Assembly (NCBI GenBank): GCA_910584145.1
Contig: CAJTXX010000003.1
Coordinates: forward strand, 1 to 64,000
DNA: 64,000 nucleotides
Direction of reading: 5' to 3'
From: an uncultured Eggerthellaceae bacterium
Lineage (GTDB): Bacteria; Actinomycetota; Coriobacteriia; Coriobacteriales; Eggerthellaceae
The first letter of the stretch is position 1, and each line of letters starts with the position of its first letter. The translations under genes and the position numbers were made by a program. Below are positions 1 through 8,975 of the stretch, one piece after another. Under the pieces are notes generated by a model that worked only from the letters and a program-made list of their open reading frames with translations, did not search any database and was not told the DNA's origin.

Positions 1-2
1 AC

Positions 3-1046
3 GACAAGCACATCGAGGTCATCGCGCGCCAGATGCTGCGCAAGGTGGCCGTGCTCGATGCGGGCGATTCCAACCTGCTGCCCGGCGGCCAGGTGAACCG
101 CTTCGAGTTCGAGACCATCGCCAACGAGCTCATTGCCGAGGGCAAAGAGCCGCCGGTGGGCCAGCCGCTGCTGCTGGGCATCACGAAGGCGTCGCTCGCC
201 ACCGATTCGTGGCTGTCGGCCGCATCGTTCCAGGAGACGACGAAGGTGCTCACCGACGCCGCCATCGAGGGCAAGACCGACCACTTGGCGGGCCTGAAGG
301 AGAACGTCATCATCGGCAAGCCGATACCGGCGGGCACGGGCTTGGCGCGCTACCGCAACGTGGGCCTGACCTACAAGGGCCAGCCGGTGGATGCAGTGGC
401 AGGCGACGCGCTGCCGGAGTTCGCTCCTCAGGCGCTGCGTGAGATAGAGGACCTGCTGCCGCATCCGCAGGATTGGTCACTGGACGGCGAAGGCTTCTTC
501 AACGCCGCCGGCAGCTATGGCAGCTACCTGAACGCGCTGACGATGGGCCGCCGTGGCCACAACCTGACCGACGAGCAGGCGCGCCTTTACATCTTCGACG
601 ATCTGGGCGTGTCGCAGCGTTGGGCGAACAAGTTCAGCGAGGCGGGCATCGAGACGGTGGCCGATCTGCTCGGCCATACCGAGGACGACCTGCTGCGCAT
701 CGAGGGTATCGGCGTGAAGGCCATCGAGGAGCTGAAAGAGGGCCTCGCGGAGCGCGACCTGATGCACGTCATCGAGGACGACCTGTCGGCTACGAGCGAT
801 GATATGTCGCAGCTGCTCGACATGGTGTTCAGCCCCGATGACACGATCCTCATCGGCGGGGACGAGCCGCCCCATTTCAGCAACGAGGACGAGGAGATGC
901 TGGGCGAGGCGCTGCCGCCGCGCAGCTACCAGCGCAACCTGGAGGAGCTCGACGCTTTGCTGGGTGCGGTGGAAGGCCTCGGCTTCGGCATAACCGACGC
1001 TGAGACCGAAGCTGCCGCCAACGCCGAGAGCGACGATGGCGAATAG
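3..1046 (+). CDS. rpoC: RNA polymerase beta-prime subunit, C-terminal part (5' truncated by window)
   Basis: This is the C-terminal end of the catalytic beta-prime subunit of RNA polymerase; the reading frame is open to the left edge. Visible family signatures are the GDSNLLPG segment, the region around [20 protein letters not shown] and the [16 protein letters not shown] segment, which form the conserved end of beta-prime. After this core the protein continues about 200 residues further than in most bacteria. Codons at about 594-767 encode a helix-hairpin-helix module ([29 protein letters not shown]) that closely resembles the RNA polymerase alpha-subunit C-terminal domain, followed by an acidic tail. 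The stop codon lies inside hisE. Identity is certain; the role of the extension is unknown. Confidence 0.96.
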   Translation, partial: DKHIEVIARQMLRKVAVLDAGDSNLLPGGQVNRFEFETIANELIAEGKEPPVGQPLLLGITKASLATDSWLSAASFQETTKVLTDAAIEGKTDHLAGLKENVIIGKPIPAGTGLARYRNVGLTYKGQPVDAVAGDALPEFAPQALREIEDLLPHPQDWSLDGEGFFNAAGSYGSYLNALTMGRRGHNLTDEQARLYIFDDLGVSQRWANKFSEAGIETVADLLGHTEDDLLRIEGIGVKAIEELKEGLAERDLMHVIEDDLSATSDDMSQLLDMVFSPDDTILIGGDEPPHFSNEDEEMLGEALPPRSYQRNLEELDALLGAVEGLGFGITDAETEAAANAESDDGE

Positions 1047-1473
1047 CAAGACCTATATAGCAGAAGGCGAGGTGCCGCCCCCATCACAGATCGGGGCGGC
1101 ACTCGAGCATCTGGCGTCTACGATAGAGCAGCGCAGGGATGCTGGCGAGGCCAGCTACACCTGGCGGCTCTTGCAGGGCAAGCTGGATGACGTCTGCAAG
1201 AAGATATCGGAGGAGGCGGCTGAGCTCGGGCTGGCTGCCAAGGAAGCCGAGATGCTGGATGCGTATAGCGCTGACGACGCCCTCTGCGACGCAGCGGTGG
1301 ATCACATGCGCTATGAGGCGGGCGACTTGGTGTATCACCTGATGGTGCTGTTGGGGCGCTTCGGCGTGCCGGCAGACGAGCTCGCGGCCGAGCTGAACGA
1401 GCGCATGCGCGATGGCGAGCGCGCGCCCGGTGCGATACGGCTTCTGGAAGACCACGTTAAGCGGGGGAAATGA
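1036..1473 (+). CDS. hisE: phosphoribosyl-ATP pyrophosphohydrolase
   Basis: HisE hydrolyses phosphoribosyl-ATP to phosphoribosyl-AMP, the second step of histidine synthesis. The MazG-like all-alpha fold is recognisable from the [13 protein letters not shown] helix with its acidic metal ligands and from the [13 protein letters not shown] helix. At 145 residues it is longer than the usual 90-110 because of an N-terminal extension and a short basic tail. Its ATG lies 11 nt upstream of the rpoC stop, so translation is probably coupled to rpoC. Other histidine genes are not nearby. glmM follows immediately. Confidence 0.9.
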   Translation: MANSKTYIAEGEVPPPSQIGAALEHLASTIEQRRDAGEASYTWRLLQGKLDDVCKKISEEAAELGLAAKEAEMLDAYSADDALCDAAVDHMRYEAGDLVYHLMVLLGRFGVPADELAAELNERMRDGERAPGAIRLLEDHVKRGK

Positions 1474-1474
1474 C

Positions 1475-2842
1475 ATGGCGAGACTGTTCGGTACCGACGG
1501 CGTTCGCGGCGTGGCGAACGTGGAGCTGACCAACGAGATAGCCTATCGGCTGGGCCAGGCGGCGGTGCGCTTCCTGGGCAAGACCATCGTGGTCGGCAAA
1601 GACACCCGCTTGTCAGGCGATATGCTGGAGTCGGCGCTGGTGGCCGGCATCGCGAGCGCCGGCGGCACGGCGCTCATCGCCGGCATCGTGCCCACGCCAG
1701 CCGTGGCGCTGCTGGTGCGCAAGCTCTCCGCCGCGGGCGGTGCTGTGATATCGGCATCGCATAACCCGCCGCAATACAACGGCATCAAGCTGTTCGACGC
1801 GCAGGGCTTCAAGCTGCCCGACGAGGTGGAGGATGCCATCGAGGCGTTCATAACCGGGGGGGGGCTGGAAGGAGCAGTGGAGCGCGCTCGCGAGGCGGGC
1901 CAGGAAGCGGCGATGCCGCAAGGCGCCGACCTCGGGTTCAGCGTCGATCTGAATGATGCCGCTGAGATATACATCCAGCATGCGGTGGATTCCATCACCG
2001 CGCAGGGCGTGTCGTTCGCTGGCATGAAGGTGGCGGTCGATGCGGGGCATGGCGCATCAGCTGACACCACCGCAGCTGCGCTTGCGCGCCTGGGCGCCGA
2101 GGTGGAGGTCATCAACGACGACTTCGACGGCACCGATATCAACGTGGAGTGCGGCTCCACCCATCTGGGTCCTATCGCCGAGCTGGTGGCGAGCTGCGGC
2201 GCCGAGGTGGGCATCGCGCACGACGGCGACGCCGACCGCGTGATGATGGTGACCCCGTCGGGCCGCGAGATAGACGGCGATATCGCAGAAGCGGTGATCG
2301 CCCTCGACATGAAGCGCCGCGGCGTGCTGGCGCACGACACCGTGGTGAGCACCGTCATGTGCAACCTCGGGTTCGTGCATGCCATGCGCGACGCCGGCAT
2401 AACCGTGGTGCAGACCAAGGTGGGCGACCGCTACGTGCTGGAGGAGATGCGCGAGCATGGCTATTCCATCGGCGGCGAGCAGTCTGGCCATACGATCCTG
2501 CTCGAGCACAACTCCACCGGTGATGGCCTGATGACCGCCGTGCAGTTCCTCGCTGCGGTGAAGCGCTCGGGCACCACGGTGGAGGAAGCCGTGCGCGTCA
2601 TGGAGAAGTTCCCGCAGGAGCTGCTGAACGTGCATGTGGGCGACAAGCATGCGGTCAGCGAGAGCGCGGCAGTGGCGGCTGCGGTGGCGGCTGCCGAAGA
2701 GGAGCTGGGGGATGCGGGGCGCGTGCTGCTGCGCCCGAGCGGCACCGAGCCGGTGGTGCGCGTGATGGTGGAGGCTTCGGATGCCGCCGTTGCGAGCCGC
2801 ATAGCCGAGCAGGTGGCCGAGGTGGTCCGCCAAGCGGGCTGA
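1475..2842 (+). CDS. glmM: phosphoglucosamine mutase
   Basis: GlmM interconverts glucosamine-6-phosphate and glucosamine-1-phosphate, feeding UDP-GlcNAc synthesis for peptidoglycan. The start MARLFGTDGVRG is typical of the family and sits two bases after the hisE stop with GGGGGAAA as ribosome-binding site; in-frame codons upstream inside hisE are unlikely starts. The phosphoserine motif SASHNP (Ser about residue 95), the metal loop DGDADR (about residue 250), the sugar-binding GGEQSGH motif and the C-terminal phosphate-binding RPSGTEPVVRVM motif are all present. The length of 455 residues is normal. Confidence 0.96.
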   Translation: MARLFGTDGVRGVANVELTNEIAYRLGQAAVRFLGKTIVVGKDTRLSGDMLESALVAGIASAGGTALIAGIVPTPAVALLVRKLSAAGGAVISASHNPPQYNGIKLFDAQGFKLPDEVEDAIEAFITGGGLEGAVERAREAGQEAAMPQGADLGFSVDLNDAAEIYIQHAVDSITAQGVSFAGMKVAVDAGHGASADTTAAALARLGAEVEVINDDFDGTDINVECGSTHLGPIAELVASCGAEVGIAHDGDADRVMMVTPSGREIDGDIAEAVIALDMKRRGVLAHDTVVSTVMCNLGFVHAMRDAGITVVQTKVGDRYVLEEMREHGYSIGGEQSGHTILLEHNSTGDGLMTAVQFLAAVKRSGTTVEEAVRVMEKFPQELLNVHVGDKHAVSESAAVAAAVAAAEEELGDAGRVLLRPSGTEPVVRVMVEASDAAVASRIAEQVAEVVRQAG

Positions 2843-2883
2843 CCACCGCGCTCTTTGCGCCAGGCGCCCGCGTCTGCGAGCGC

Positions 2884-5526
2884 CTATCTTCCGAACAGCT
2901 TGCTGAAGAATCCGGTCTTCTCGGCGGGGATGACGATATCGTTGTCTTCCGGCGGCTTATCGAAGAACGCTTCCGGCGAATCGTAGAGCACCTCGTTGTT
3001 GCCGTGCGCCGAGCGCGCGTGGCGCGCCACCGCCTTGGCGACGGGCTCGAGCCGGGGCGAGCATGCGGCCACCCGGCGCACCAGCTCCACGTTGATGGGC
3101 ATGGTGGGCGCCGCTTGGGCAGGGCGCATCTGGCTGCTCGGCGGCTTCATGCCGAAGCAGCATGCGGGCACCTCAGCTACCACCTCGGACATGCTCGCCG
3201 CCCCGAGCTCGCGGATGGGCGCGGCCGCTTGCAGGGGCATGGGCACCGCCACCACCGGCAGGTCTTCGGGCTTCAGCTTCTTTTTCTTCTTCGGCTTGTG
3301 GGCTTGCTTGGGCTTGCGCATGGCCACGCGGGGCACCTGCATGCGCGCGGCTGAGCGCTCGAAGGCGCTGAGCTCGGCGGCCTCGAGCCGCATCGCCTGT
3401 GCCTCGCCGATCAGGAACGCCTGCGAGTCGAAGAGGATGGGCAGGCCGGTCTGCGGGTCCTCGGGCGCGAAGAAGCGCAGGGGCGTGTAATCCTTGTTGG
3501 GCAGCAGGTCGCGCAGCTTGGCGGTGTCGGCCATGCATGTGCCCAGGTAGCCGATGACCTCGCTGCGCAGCCGCTCGTCCTCGATGGGCCAGGCGACCTC
3601 GACGCGCTTGTCCATGTTGCGCGTCATCAGGTCGGCGCTTGACATGTAGACGCGCGCGTCGCCATCGAGCGGCCCGAAGCAGTAGATGCGGCTATGCTCG
3701 AGCAGCCGGCCCACGATGCTGACCACGCACACGTTGCCCGTGTAATCGGCGAGCCCCGGCACGATGCAGGAGATGCCGCGCACGAGCAGCGTGCACTTCA
3801 CGCCCGCCTGCGATGCCTCGACGATCTTCTCGATCACCTCCAGATCGGTGATCGAGTTCGTCTTGAAGAACAGCCCGCTCGGCAGGCCCTGCTCGTGGCG
3901 CTGTATCTGCTCGTCGATGCCGGCCAGGATGTGCTGCTTTATCATCAGCGGGGCCACCCACAGCGTCTCGTACTCGTCGGAGAGGTACTCGAGCGCCAGG
4001 TTGCGGAAGAACCGGGTGGCATCGCGTCCGATGCGCACATCGGCGGTCATGAACGAGAAGTCGGTGTAGAGCGCGGCGGTCTTCTCGTTGTAGTTCCCGG
4101 TGCCCAGCTGGGTTATGTATTGCAGCCCGTTCGGCGTCTGCCGCGTGATACAGCACACCTTCGAGTGCACCTTCAAGTCGCGGAAGCCGTAGAGCACATT
4201 GCAGCCCGCCTGCTCGAAGCGCTGCGACCATTCGATGTTGTTCGACTCGTCGAAGCGGGCGCGCAGCTCGAACACCGCCGTCACGTCCTTGCCGGCCTCG
4301 GCTGCGGCGATGAGCGCCTCGGCCATGCGCGATTGCTTGGCGAGCCGGTACAGGGTTATCTTGATGGAGACGACCGCTGGGTCGACCGCGGCTTCGCGCA
4401 ACAGCATATCGAGCGAATCCATGCTCTCGTAGGGGTACGACACCAGGATATCCCGCTCCACCACCTGATTGATGACCGAGCGCTTGCGGTCGATGCTCGC
4501 TGGCCATGCGGGCGTGAACGGCGGGTAGGTCAGGCGCAGGCGCGTCTGGTCGTCGAGGCGGTCGCGCAGGTCGGCGACGTAGCCCATGTCGAGCGGCACC
4601 GACGAGACGAATACCTGATGGTTCTTCAGCCCCAGCCGCTCGAGAAGCTCGCGGCGCACCGTATTCGATAGCTCGCGCTGGCTCTCCAGCCGCACGGGAG
4701 CCAGCCGCGCGCGCCGCTTCAAGATGCGCTTCATCTGCTCGCGGTAGTCGTCGCCCTGCTCCTCGATACCCTCGGCGGCGTCGAGGTCGGCATTGCGCGT
4801 CACGCAGATCACGTTGGTGTGCTTCACCTTGTACATGTTGAAGATGGCGGTGGCGTGCATCTCAATCACCGATTCCAGCAGCATGAAGCGGCACCCGCCG
4901 CTCGGCAGCTGCACGATGCGGTCGCACTGCCGCGGCAGCGGGACGATGCCGAGCGTCACGCCCTCAGCGCCGCCCTTCTCGGCCTTGCTCTTCTTCTTCG
5001 CGCCTTGCTCGTCCAGCCTCACCACGATGTAGAGCGACCCATTCTCCAGGTGGGGGAAGGGATGGTGCGCGTTGACGATCTGCGGCGAGAGGAACGGCAC
5101 CACGTTGTTGTGGAAATAACCGTCGAGGTAGGCGCGCTGCTCCTCATCGAGCCCGCCGGGGTGCATATTCAGGATGCCCTCGTGCGCCAAGAGGCGGCGC
5201 AGGCCCTTGAAGCAGTCCTCGTAGTAGGGGTAGAGCTCGTGGCAGCGCCGGTAGATGGCGTCGAGCTGCTCAGCCGGCCCCATGCCCGATTTCCTGTCGG
5301 CCATGGGCTTCTTCAGCAGCAAGAGGTCGGTCAGGCTGCCCACGCGCACCATGAAGAACTCTTGGAGGTTGCTCCAGAAGATGCTGATGAAATTCAGCCG
5401 TTCGAGCAGAGGGACCGTGTCGTCGGCGCCCTGATCGAGCACGCGTTTGTTGAATTCGAGCCACGACAGCTCGCGGTTCTGCAGATATGGCGCCACTGCG
5501 CGCGAGCGCTTGCCTTCTTCGCCCAT
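2884..5526 (-). CDS. ppk1: polyphosphate kinase 1
   Basis: PPK1 reversibly polymerises the gamma phosphate of ATP into polyphosphate. The start MGEEGKRS is chosen because GGAGGGA lies six bases upstream; longer in-frame starts run into the divergent gene's promoter. Domains in order are the N-terminal helical domain (NRELSWLEFNKRVL), the head domain, and two phospholipase-D-like domains with the catalytic His motifs VHSKVCCITR and EHSRIYCFG. Family PPK1 proteins have about 690-740 residues; this one has 880. The extra C-terminal stretch is Lys/Pro-rich (a KPKKKKKLK run) and then low-complexity, with no recognised domain. The PPK2 gene is divergent from the same intergenic region. Confidence 0.95.
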   Translation of the reverse strand: MGEEGKRSRAVAPYLQNRELSWLEFNKRVLDQGADDTVPLLERLNFISIFWSNLQEFFMVRVGSLTDLLLLKKPMADRKSGMGPAEQLDAIYRRCHELYPYYEDCFKGLRRLLAHEGILNMHPGGLDEEQRAYLDGYFHNNVVPFLSPQIVNAHHPFPHLENGSLYIVVRLDEQGAKKKSKAEKGGAEGVTLGIVPLPRQCDRIVQLPSGGCRFMLLESVIEMHATAIFNMYKVKHTNVICVTRNADLDAAEGIEEQGDDYREQMKRILKRRARLAPVRLESQRELSNTVRRELLERLGLKNHQVFVSSVPLDMGYVADLRDRLDDQTRLRLTYPPFTPAWPASIDRKRSVINQVVERDILVSYPYESMDSLDMLLREAAVDPAVVSIKITLYRLAKQSRMAEALIAAAEAGKDVTAVFELRARFDESNNIEWSQRFEQAGCNVLYGFRDLKVHSKVCCITRQTPNGLQYITQLGTGNYNEKTAALYTDFSFMTADVRIGRDATRFFRNLALEYLSDEYETLWVAPLMIKQHILAGIDEQIQRHEQGLPSGLFFKTNSITDLEVIEKIVEASQAGVKCTLLVRGISCIVPGLADYTGNVCVVSIVGRLLEHSRIYCFGPLDGDARVYMSSADLMTRNMDKRVEVAWPIEDERLRSEVIGYLGTCMADTAKLRDLLPNKDYTPLRFFAPEDPQTGLPILFDSQAFLIGEAQAMRLEAAELSAFERSAARMQVPRVAMRKPKQAHKPKKKKKLKPEDLPVVAVPMPLQAAAPIRELGAASMSEVVAEVPACCFGMKPPSSQMRPAQAAPTMPINVELVRRVAACSPRLEPVAKAVARHARSAHGNNEVLYDSPEAFFDKPPEDNDIVIPAEKTGFFSKLFGR

Positions 5527-5663
5527 CAGGTTCCCTCCGTCTGATCCCCTGGATGGCATCAGTATACCGCCGCGCTCGGGCGGGGCGGGGAATCGTAAAG
5601 CATACGTTGAGGCGGCGTTGCGCGCGGCGCGTGCTACCATGTGCGCGGAAGGAAGGAGCATCC

Positions 5664-7304
5664 ATGCTCGATTCAGTCGATCTCGGCGCGCCGCGGCTCG
5701 ATAAGCGCGCATACAAGCAGCAGCATAGCGAGCTCATGGAGCGCCTAGTGGTGCTCCAGCAGCGCGCGGTGTCGGCGGGTGCGGGGCTGGTGGTGCTGTT
5801 CGAGGGCTGGAACGGCGCGGGGAAGGGCTCGCGGATATCCGACCTGATGTACCACCTCGACGCTCGGGCTACGAGCGTGCATGTGTCGCCCGATGCGGAT
5901 GCGCAGGCTGCGGCCGAGCTCGCACGCCTCGGCAAGGGTGTGAGCGGCTACTTCCCGCTGATGCAGGAATACTGGTGCGCGCTCGGCGAGCGCGGGCACA
6001 TCACGTTCTACGATCGCGGCTGGTACACGAAGGCCATGCAGCTGCTGTTGGCGAAGCCCGAGGCGGAGCTGCTCCTGCCGCAGGGCGGCGCGCGGCACTA
6101 TTTGGAGAGCGCGCGCGATTTCGAGCAGCAGCTCGTCCGCGATGGCTATGCGGTGGTGAAGTTCTTCCTGCACGTGTCGGAGAAGGCGCAGCGCAAGCGG
6201 CTCGCGCGCCTGCGCGCCGACGAGGCTACCCGCTGGCGCGTGCCCGACGAGAAGCTCGCCAGCGTGGAGGAGTACGAGCGCGCCTACGAGCTCTACGATC
6301 GGCTGCTCGAAGGCTCAGACCACGCCTTCGCGCCGTGGGTGCTGGTGAACGGGGAGGACAAGCGCGGCGCCAACCTGCTGATCGCGCGCACACTGGTAGA
6401 GGCGCTCGAGGGCTTGCTCGCCAGCAAGGAGGAGGCGCGGGCTGCGCAGAGCGCTCAGGTGGCGGCAGCTCCTGCGGTGGCGCGCTCGGAGGCGGGAGGG
6501 GCCGACGAGGGCGCACGCCGCGCGCAGGAGCAGGCGGCAGCGCAGCATGCGCTCGCGCCCGCGCAGTCGCGCTTCGCCATCGTAGCCGACCACCCGACGG
6601 TGGATGGCATGCGCCACGACCTCGTGCTCCCGCCCGAGGGATACAAAGAGGAGCTGAAGCGCTTGCAGAAGAAGCTCTTCAAGCTGGAGAACCTGATGTA
6701 TCAGGCGCGCGTGCCGCTGCTGCTCATGTACGAGGGGTGGGACGCAGCCGGTAAGGGCGGCAACATCAAGCGCGTGGCGCAGGCGCTCGATGCCCGCGCC
6801 TACACCATATTCCCGAGCCCGGCGCCCACCCCGCGCGAGCTCGCGCATCCGCATCTGTGGCGCTACTGGACGCGCTTGCCGAAGGCGGGGCATGTGGGGA
6901 TATACGACCGTTCGTGGTATGGGCGCGTGCTGGTGGAGCGGGTGGAGGAGATAACGCCTCCCGAGGCATGGGCGGCTGGCTACGACGAGATAAACGAGTT
7001 CGAGCACGATCTGGTCGATTGGGGCGCCATCTTGCTGAAGTTCTGGGTGGACGTGAGCCCCGGCGAGCAGCTGGCCCGCTTCGAGGCGCGCGCCGCCGAC
7101 CCGGCCAAACGATGGAAGATCACCCCTGAGGACTGGCGCAATCGCGAGAAGCGCCCGCAGTACAAGAGCGCCATCGACGACATGTTCCGCCTGACCAGCA
7201 CCGAGCATGCCCCGTGGACGGTGCTAGAGAGCGACGATAAGCGCTACGCTCGCGTGAAGGCCCTGCGCATCATCGTGGAAGCGCTCGAGGAGCGCTTGGG
7301 GTAG
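5664..7304 (+). CDS. pap: double-domain PPK2, polyphosphate:AMP phosphotransferase
   Basis: The protein has two tandem PPK2 domains, the arrangement of polyphosphate:AMP phosphotransferases, which use polyphosphate to make ADP from AMP. Domain 1 has Walker A FEGWNGAGKG and lid motif FYDRGWYTKAM; domain 2 has YEGWDAAGKGGNIKR and IYDRSWYGRVLVERV. An Ala/Glu-rich linker at about residues 240-310 joins them. The ATG at 5664 is preceded by AAGGAAGGAG; upstream in-frame codons lie in the ppk1 promoter region. Together with divergent ppk1 it forms a polyphosphate synthesis and use locus. AMP as the acceptor is inferred from the two-domain architecture. Confidence 0.9.
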   Translation: MLDSVDLGAPRLDKRAYKQQHSELMERLVVLQQRAVSAGAGLVVLFEGWNGAGKGSRISDLMYHLDARATSVHVSPDADAQAAAELARLGKGVSGYFPLMQEYWCALGERGHITFYDRGWYTKAMQLLLAKPEAELLLPQGGARHYLESARDFEQQLVRDGYAVVKFFLHVSEKAQRKRLARLRADEATRWRVPDEKLASVEEYERAYELYDRLLEGSDHAFAPWVLVNGEDKRGANLLIARTLVEALEGLLASKEEARAAQSAQVAAAPAVARSEAGGADEGARRAQEQAAAQHALAPAQSRFAIVADHPTVDGMRHDLVLPPEGYKEELKRLQKKLFKLENLMYQARVPLLLMYEGWDAAGKGGNIKRVAQALDARAYTIFPSPAPTPRELAHPHLWRYWTRLPKAGHVGIYDRSWYGRVLVERVEEITPPEAWAAGYDEINEFEHDLVDWGAILLKFWVDVSPGEQLARFEARAADPAKRWKITPEDWRNREKRPQYKSAIDDMFRLTSTEHAPWTVLESDDKRYARVKALRIIVEALEERLG

Positions 7305-7358
7305 CGCTGGGGAGCGCGGCGAACGCCGGGCACGGCCGCCCGCCGCGAGCCGCTCGCT

Positions 7359-7386
7359 TTGACTGGCGGGTGGTTTGCTTTAGAAT
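7359..7386 (+). promoter_or_regulatory. sigma-70-type promoter of the small-protein/sortase unit
   Basis: TTGACT (7359-7364) and TAGAAT (7381-7386) are separated by 16 nt, close to the vegetative consensus. The site is about 36 nt upstream of the 40-residue membrane protein and probably also serves the sortase gene 24 nt after it. Confidence 0.6.
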
Positions 7387-7422
7387 GAGGCGCAATGCAG
7401 GAGCCTCAAGCAAGGAGTTCTC

Positions 7423-7545
7423 ATGGAAGGCGTATTCGAGTTCTTGGCCCAGCCGTGGGTCATCGGTATCATCATCGCCATCATCGTGCTCTTGGTGGTG
7501 ATATTCGTCGGCAAGGGCTTCTTCGATGAGATGAAGAAGAAATAA
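7423..7545 (+). CDS. 40-residue single-span membrane protein
   Basis: A short open frame encodes a 40-residue protein: nine N-terminal residues, one hydrophobic helix rich in Ile/Val (from about WVIGIIIAIIVLL), then a charged tail ending in KKK. It has a good ribosome-binding site (AAGGAG, 7412-7417) and its own promoter, and lies 24 nt before the class B sortase gene. I do not recognise the family. The layout suggests co-transcription with the sortase, perhaps as a small membrane partner, but nothing in the sequence proves this. Confidence 0.6.
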   Translation: MEGVFEFLAQPWVIGIIIAIIVLLVVIFVGKGFFDEMKKK

Positions 7546-7568
7546 CCCGATCTACCGAGAAGGAAGGC

Positions 7569-8579
7569 ATGGCTAACAGCTTCGGACCTAAACTGAGCGC
7601 TGCGCGAGCGGGGTACCCCCGTATCTCGTCTCAGCCGGTTGCGGGCTATACGCCGCCGAGGCAGACGCCTCCGCAGGCGCCCTCGCAGCGACCGAGCGGC
7701 GGCCGTGCCCCGAAGAAGCGCAAGGGCGGCGTGTGGCGCGTCGTGTTCATCTTGGCCATCGTCGTGCTGATCGGCTCGCTCGGCGGGCTCGGTTGGCTGA
7801 TGTATACGTATTGGAACGGCCAGAACGAATACGACAAGCTCAATGACGAGGCGTTCCGCGTGAACGACAGCGAGGGCGTCACCACGCTCGGCAGCTTCGA
7901 TATAGATTGGGAGGCGCTGCGCGCCATCAACCCCGATGTGGTGGGCTGGGTCTATGTGCCCGGCACGAACATAAGCTACCCCATCTGCTGGCGCCAAGAC
8001 GACGACAAGTATTACCTCTATCATAATTTCGGCCAGAACTCCGTGGGCGATTTCGGCGCGGAGTACGGCTGCATCATGCTGGCCGGGGTGAACTCGCCCG
8101 AGTGGACCGACCAGGTGAACGTGATATACGGGCACAACATGTGGAACGGCACGATGTTCGCCACGCTGGGCGATCTGGCGTGGAACGACGAGCTGTTCAA
8201 TTCCATCCGCACGTTCTATGTGCTGACGCCGGTGGGCAACTTCCGCACCACCTCGTTCGCGGTGGACAAGGTGCTGGGGTCCTCCACCGATATCGTCATA
8301 CCGAACTTCGACACCAAGCAGGAGCTCCGCGATTACGTGCAGGCCCGCTTGGATGCGACCACGGTGAACCCCGACCCGGCGGCTCCGCCGGCGAGCGATA
8401 TCAGGCAGGTGTTCGCGTTCTCCACATGCAGCGACCCCGATTCGCAGTACCGCATCATCACGTTCTGCACCGTCGATGAGTTCCTGCCTGCCGGCAGCAC
8501 CGTCACGCAGGGCGATTCGCTGGTCGATCAGGAGACGGTCGATAGCGTTGAGGGCGCCATATCAGAGCGCCTGATGTGA
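7569..8579 (+). CDS. srtB: class B sortase (chromosomal)
   Basis: Sortases are membrane-anchored transpeptidases that cut surface proteins at a sorting motif and attach them to the cell wall or to pilin subunits. The protein has a proline-rich cytoplasmic N-terminus, one transmembrane helix at about residues 58-80, then an extracytoplasmic sortase domain. The catalytic His is in VIYGHNM (about residue 189), the Cys in FAFSTCS (about 287), followed by the Arg-containing strand QYRIITFC. The segment WVYVPGTNISYPICW is characteristic of class B. No sorting substrate is encoded nearby on the chromosome. It is distinct from the sortase inside the ICE. Confidence 0.92.
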   Translation: MANSFGPKLSAARAGYPRISSQPVAGYTPPRQTPPQAPSQRPSGGRAPKKRKGGVWRVVFILAIVVLIGSLGGLGWLMYTYWNGQNEYDKLNDEAFRVNDSEGVTTLGSFDIDWEALRAINPDVVGWVYVPGTNISYPICWRQDDDKYYLYHNFGQNSVGDFGAEYGCIMLAGVNSPEWTDQVNVIYGHNMWNGTMFATLGDLAWNDELFNSIRTFYVLTPVGNFRTTSFAVDKVLGSSTDIVIPNFDTKQELRDYVQARLDATTVNPDPAAPPASDIRQVFAFSTCSDPDSQYRIITFCTVDEFLPAGSTVTQGDSLVDQETVDSVEGAISERLM

Positions 8580-8671
8580 GCGCGGAGCTCGCGGTGCGCG
8601 CTCCTGTTCTCCTCATCCTCGGATAAAGCATGGTTTCGATGGTGTTTCTGTGGGCGCGCTCTGGCATGGGG

Positions 8672-8848
8672 TATACTGCCGGAGGTTGCTTAGCCAAGAC
8701 CATTCAGTCTATGTGCGCATGCCGATGTTTTTAAAGGGGGCTTCGGCACGGTGCGTGCAGCGGGCTAGGATGCGTCGCTGAGAGCGAAGGCGCGGGACAT
8801 CTTCGCCGGTAGCGGCTGCGCCTCATCTGAGAGGGGATGGTGCAGCAA
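8672..8848 (+). ncRNA. ssrS: candidate 6S RNA-like transcript with its -10 box
   Basis: This interval lacks a convincing open frame but is organised like a small RNA gene. TATACT (8672-8677) is a good -10 box. About 8 nt further the transcript would begin; 8686-8690 TTGCT pairs with 8844-8848 AGCAA and 8699-8705 ACCATTC pairs with 8835-8841 GGATGGT, closing the ends of a roughly 165-nt RNA. A 15-bp terminator follows at once. Length, end pairing and isolated transcription fit 6S RNA, which binds sigma-70 RNA polymerase. I see no diagnostic 6S sequence, so another structured RNA is possible. The signal-recognition-particle core motif is absent. Confidence 0.4.
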
Positions 8849-8849
8849 A

Positions 8850-8892
8850 ATGGCCCGAGTGCTTCGTACAAGCACTCGGGCCATTCTCTTTT
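8850..8892 (+). terminator. strong intrinsic terminator
   Basis: A perfect 15-bp stem (8850-8864 with 8870-8884) with a 5-nt loop is followed by TCTCTTTT. It ends the small-RNA transcript and may also stop transcription from the convergent gene on the minus strand. Confidence 0.9.
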
Positions 8893-8975
8893 GCGCGGCT
8901 CCCCGTTCGGATGGCCGGTGCGGCGCCATGCGCCGCTGGCTGCCTCGCGGGTGCGCTGGGCGCTCTCTTGCTGCC

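Noticed and set aside
8672..8892. Signal-recognition-particle RNA or tmRNA
   Set aside because: The conserved SRP apical core is absent, and there is no tRNA-like end or tag reading frame of tmRNA.
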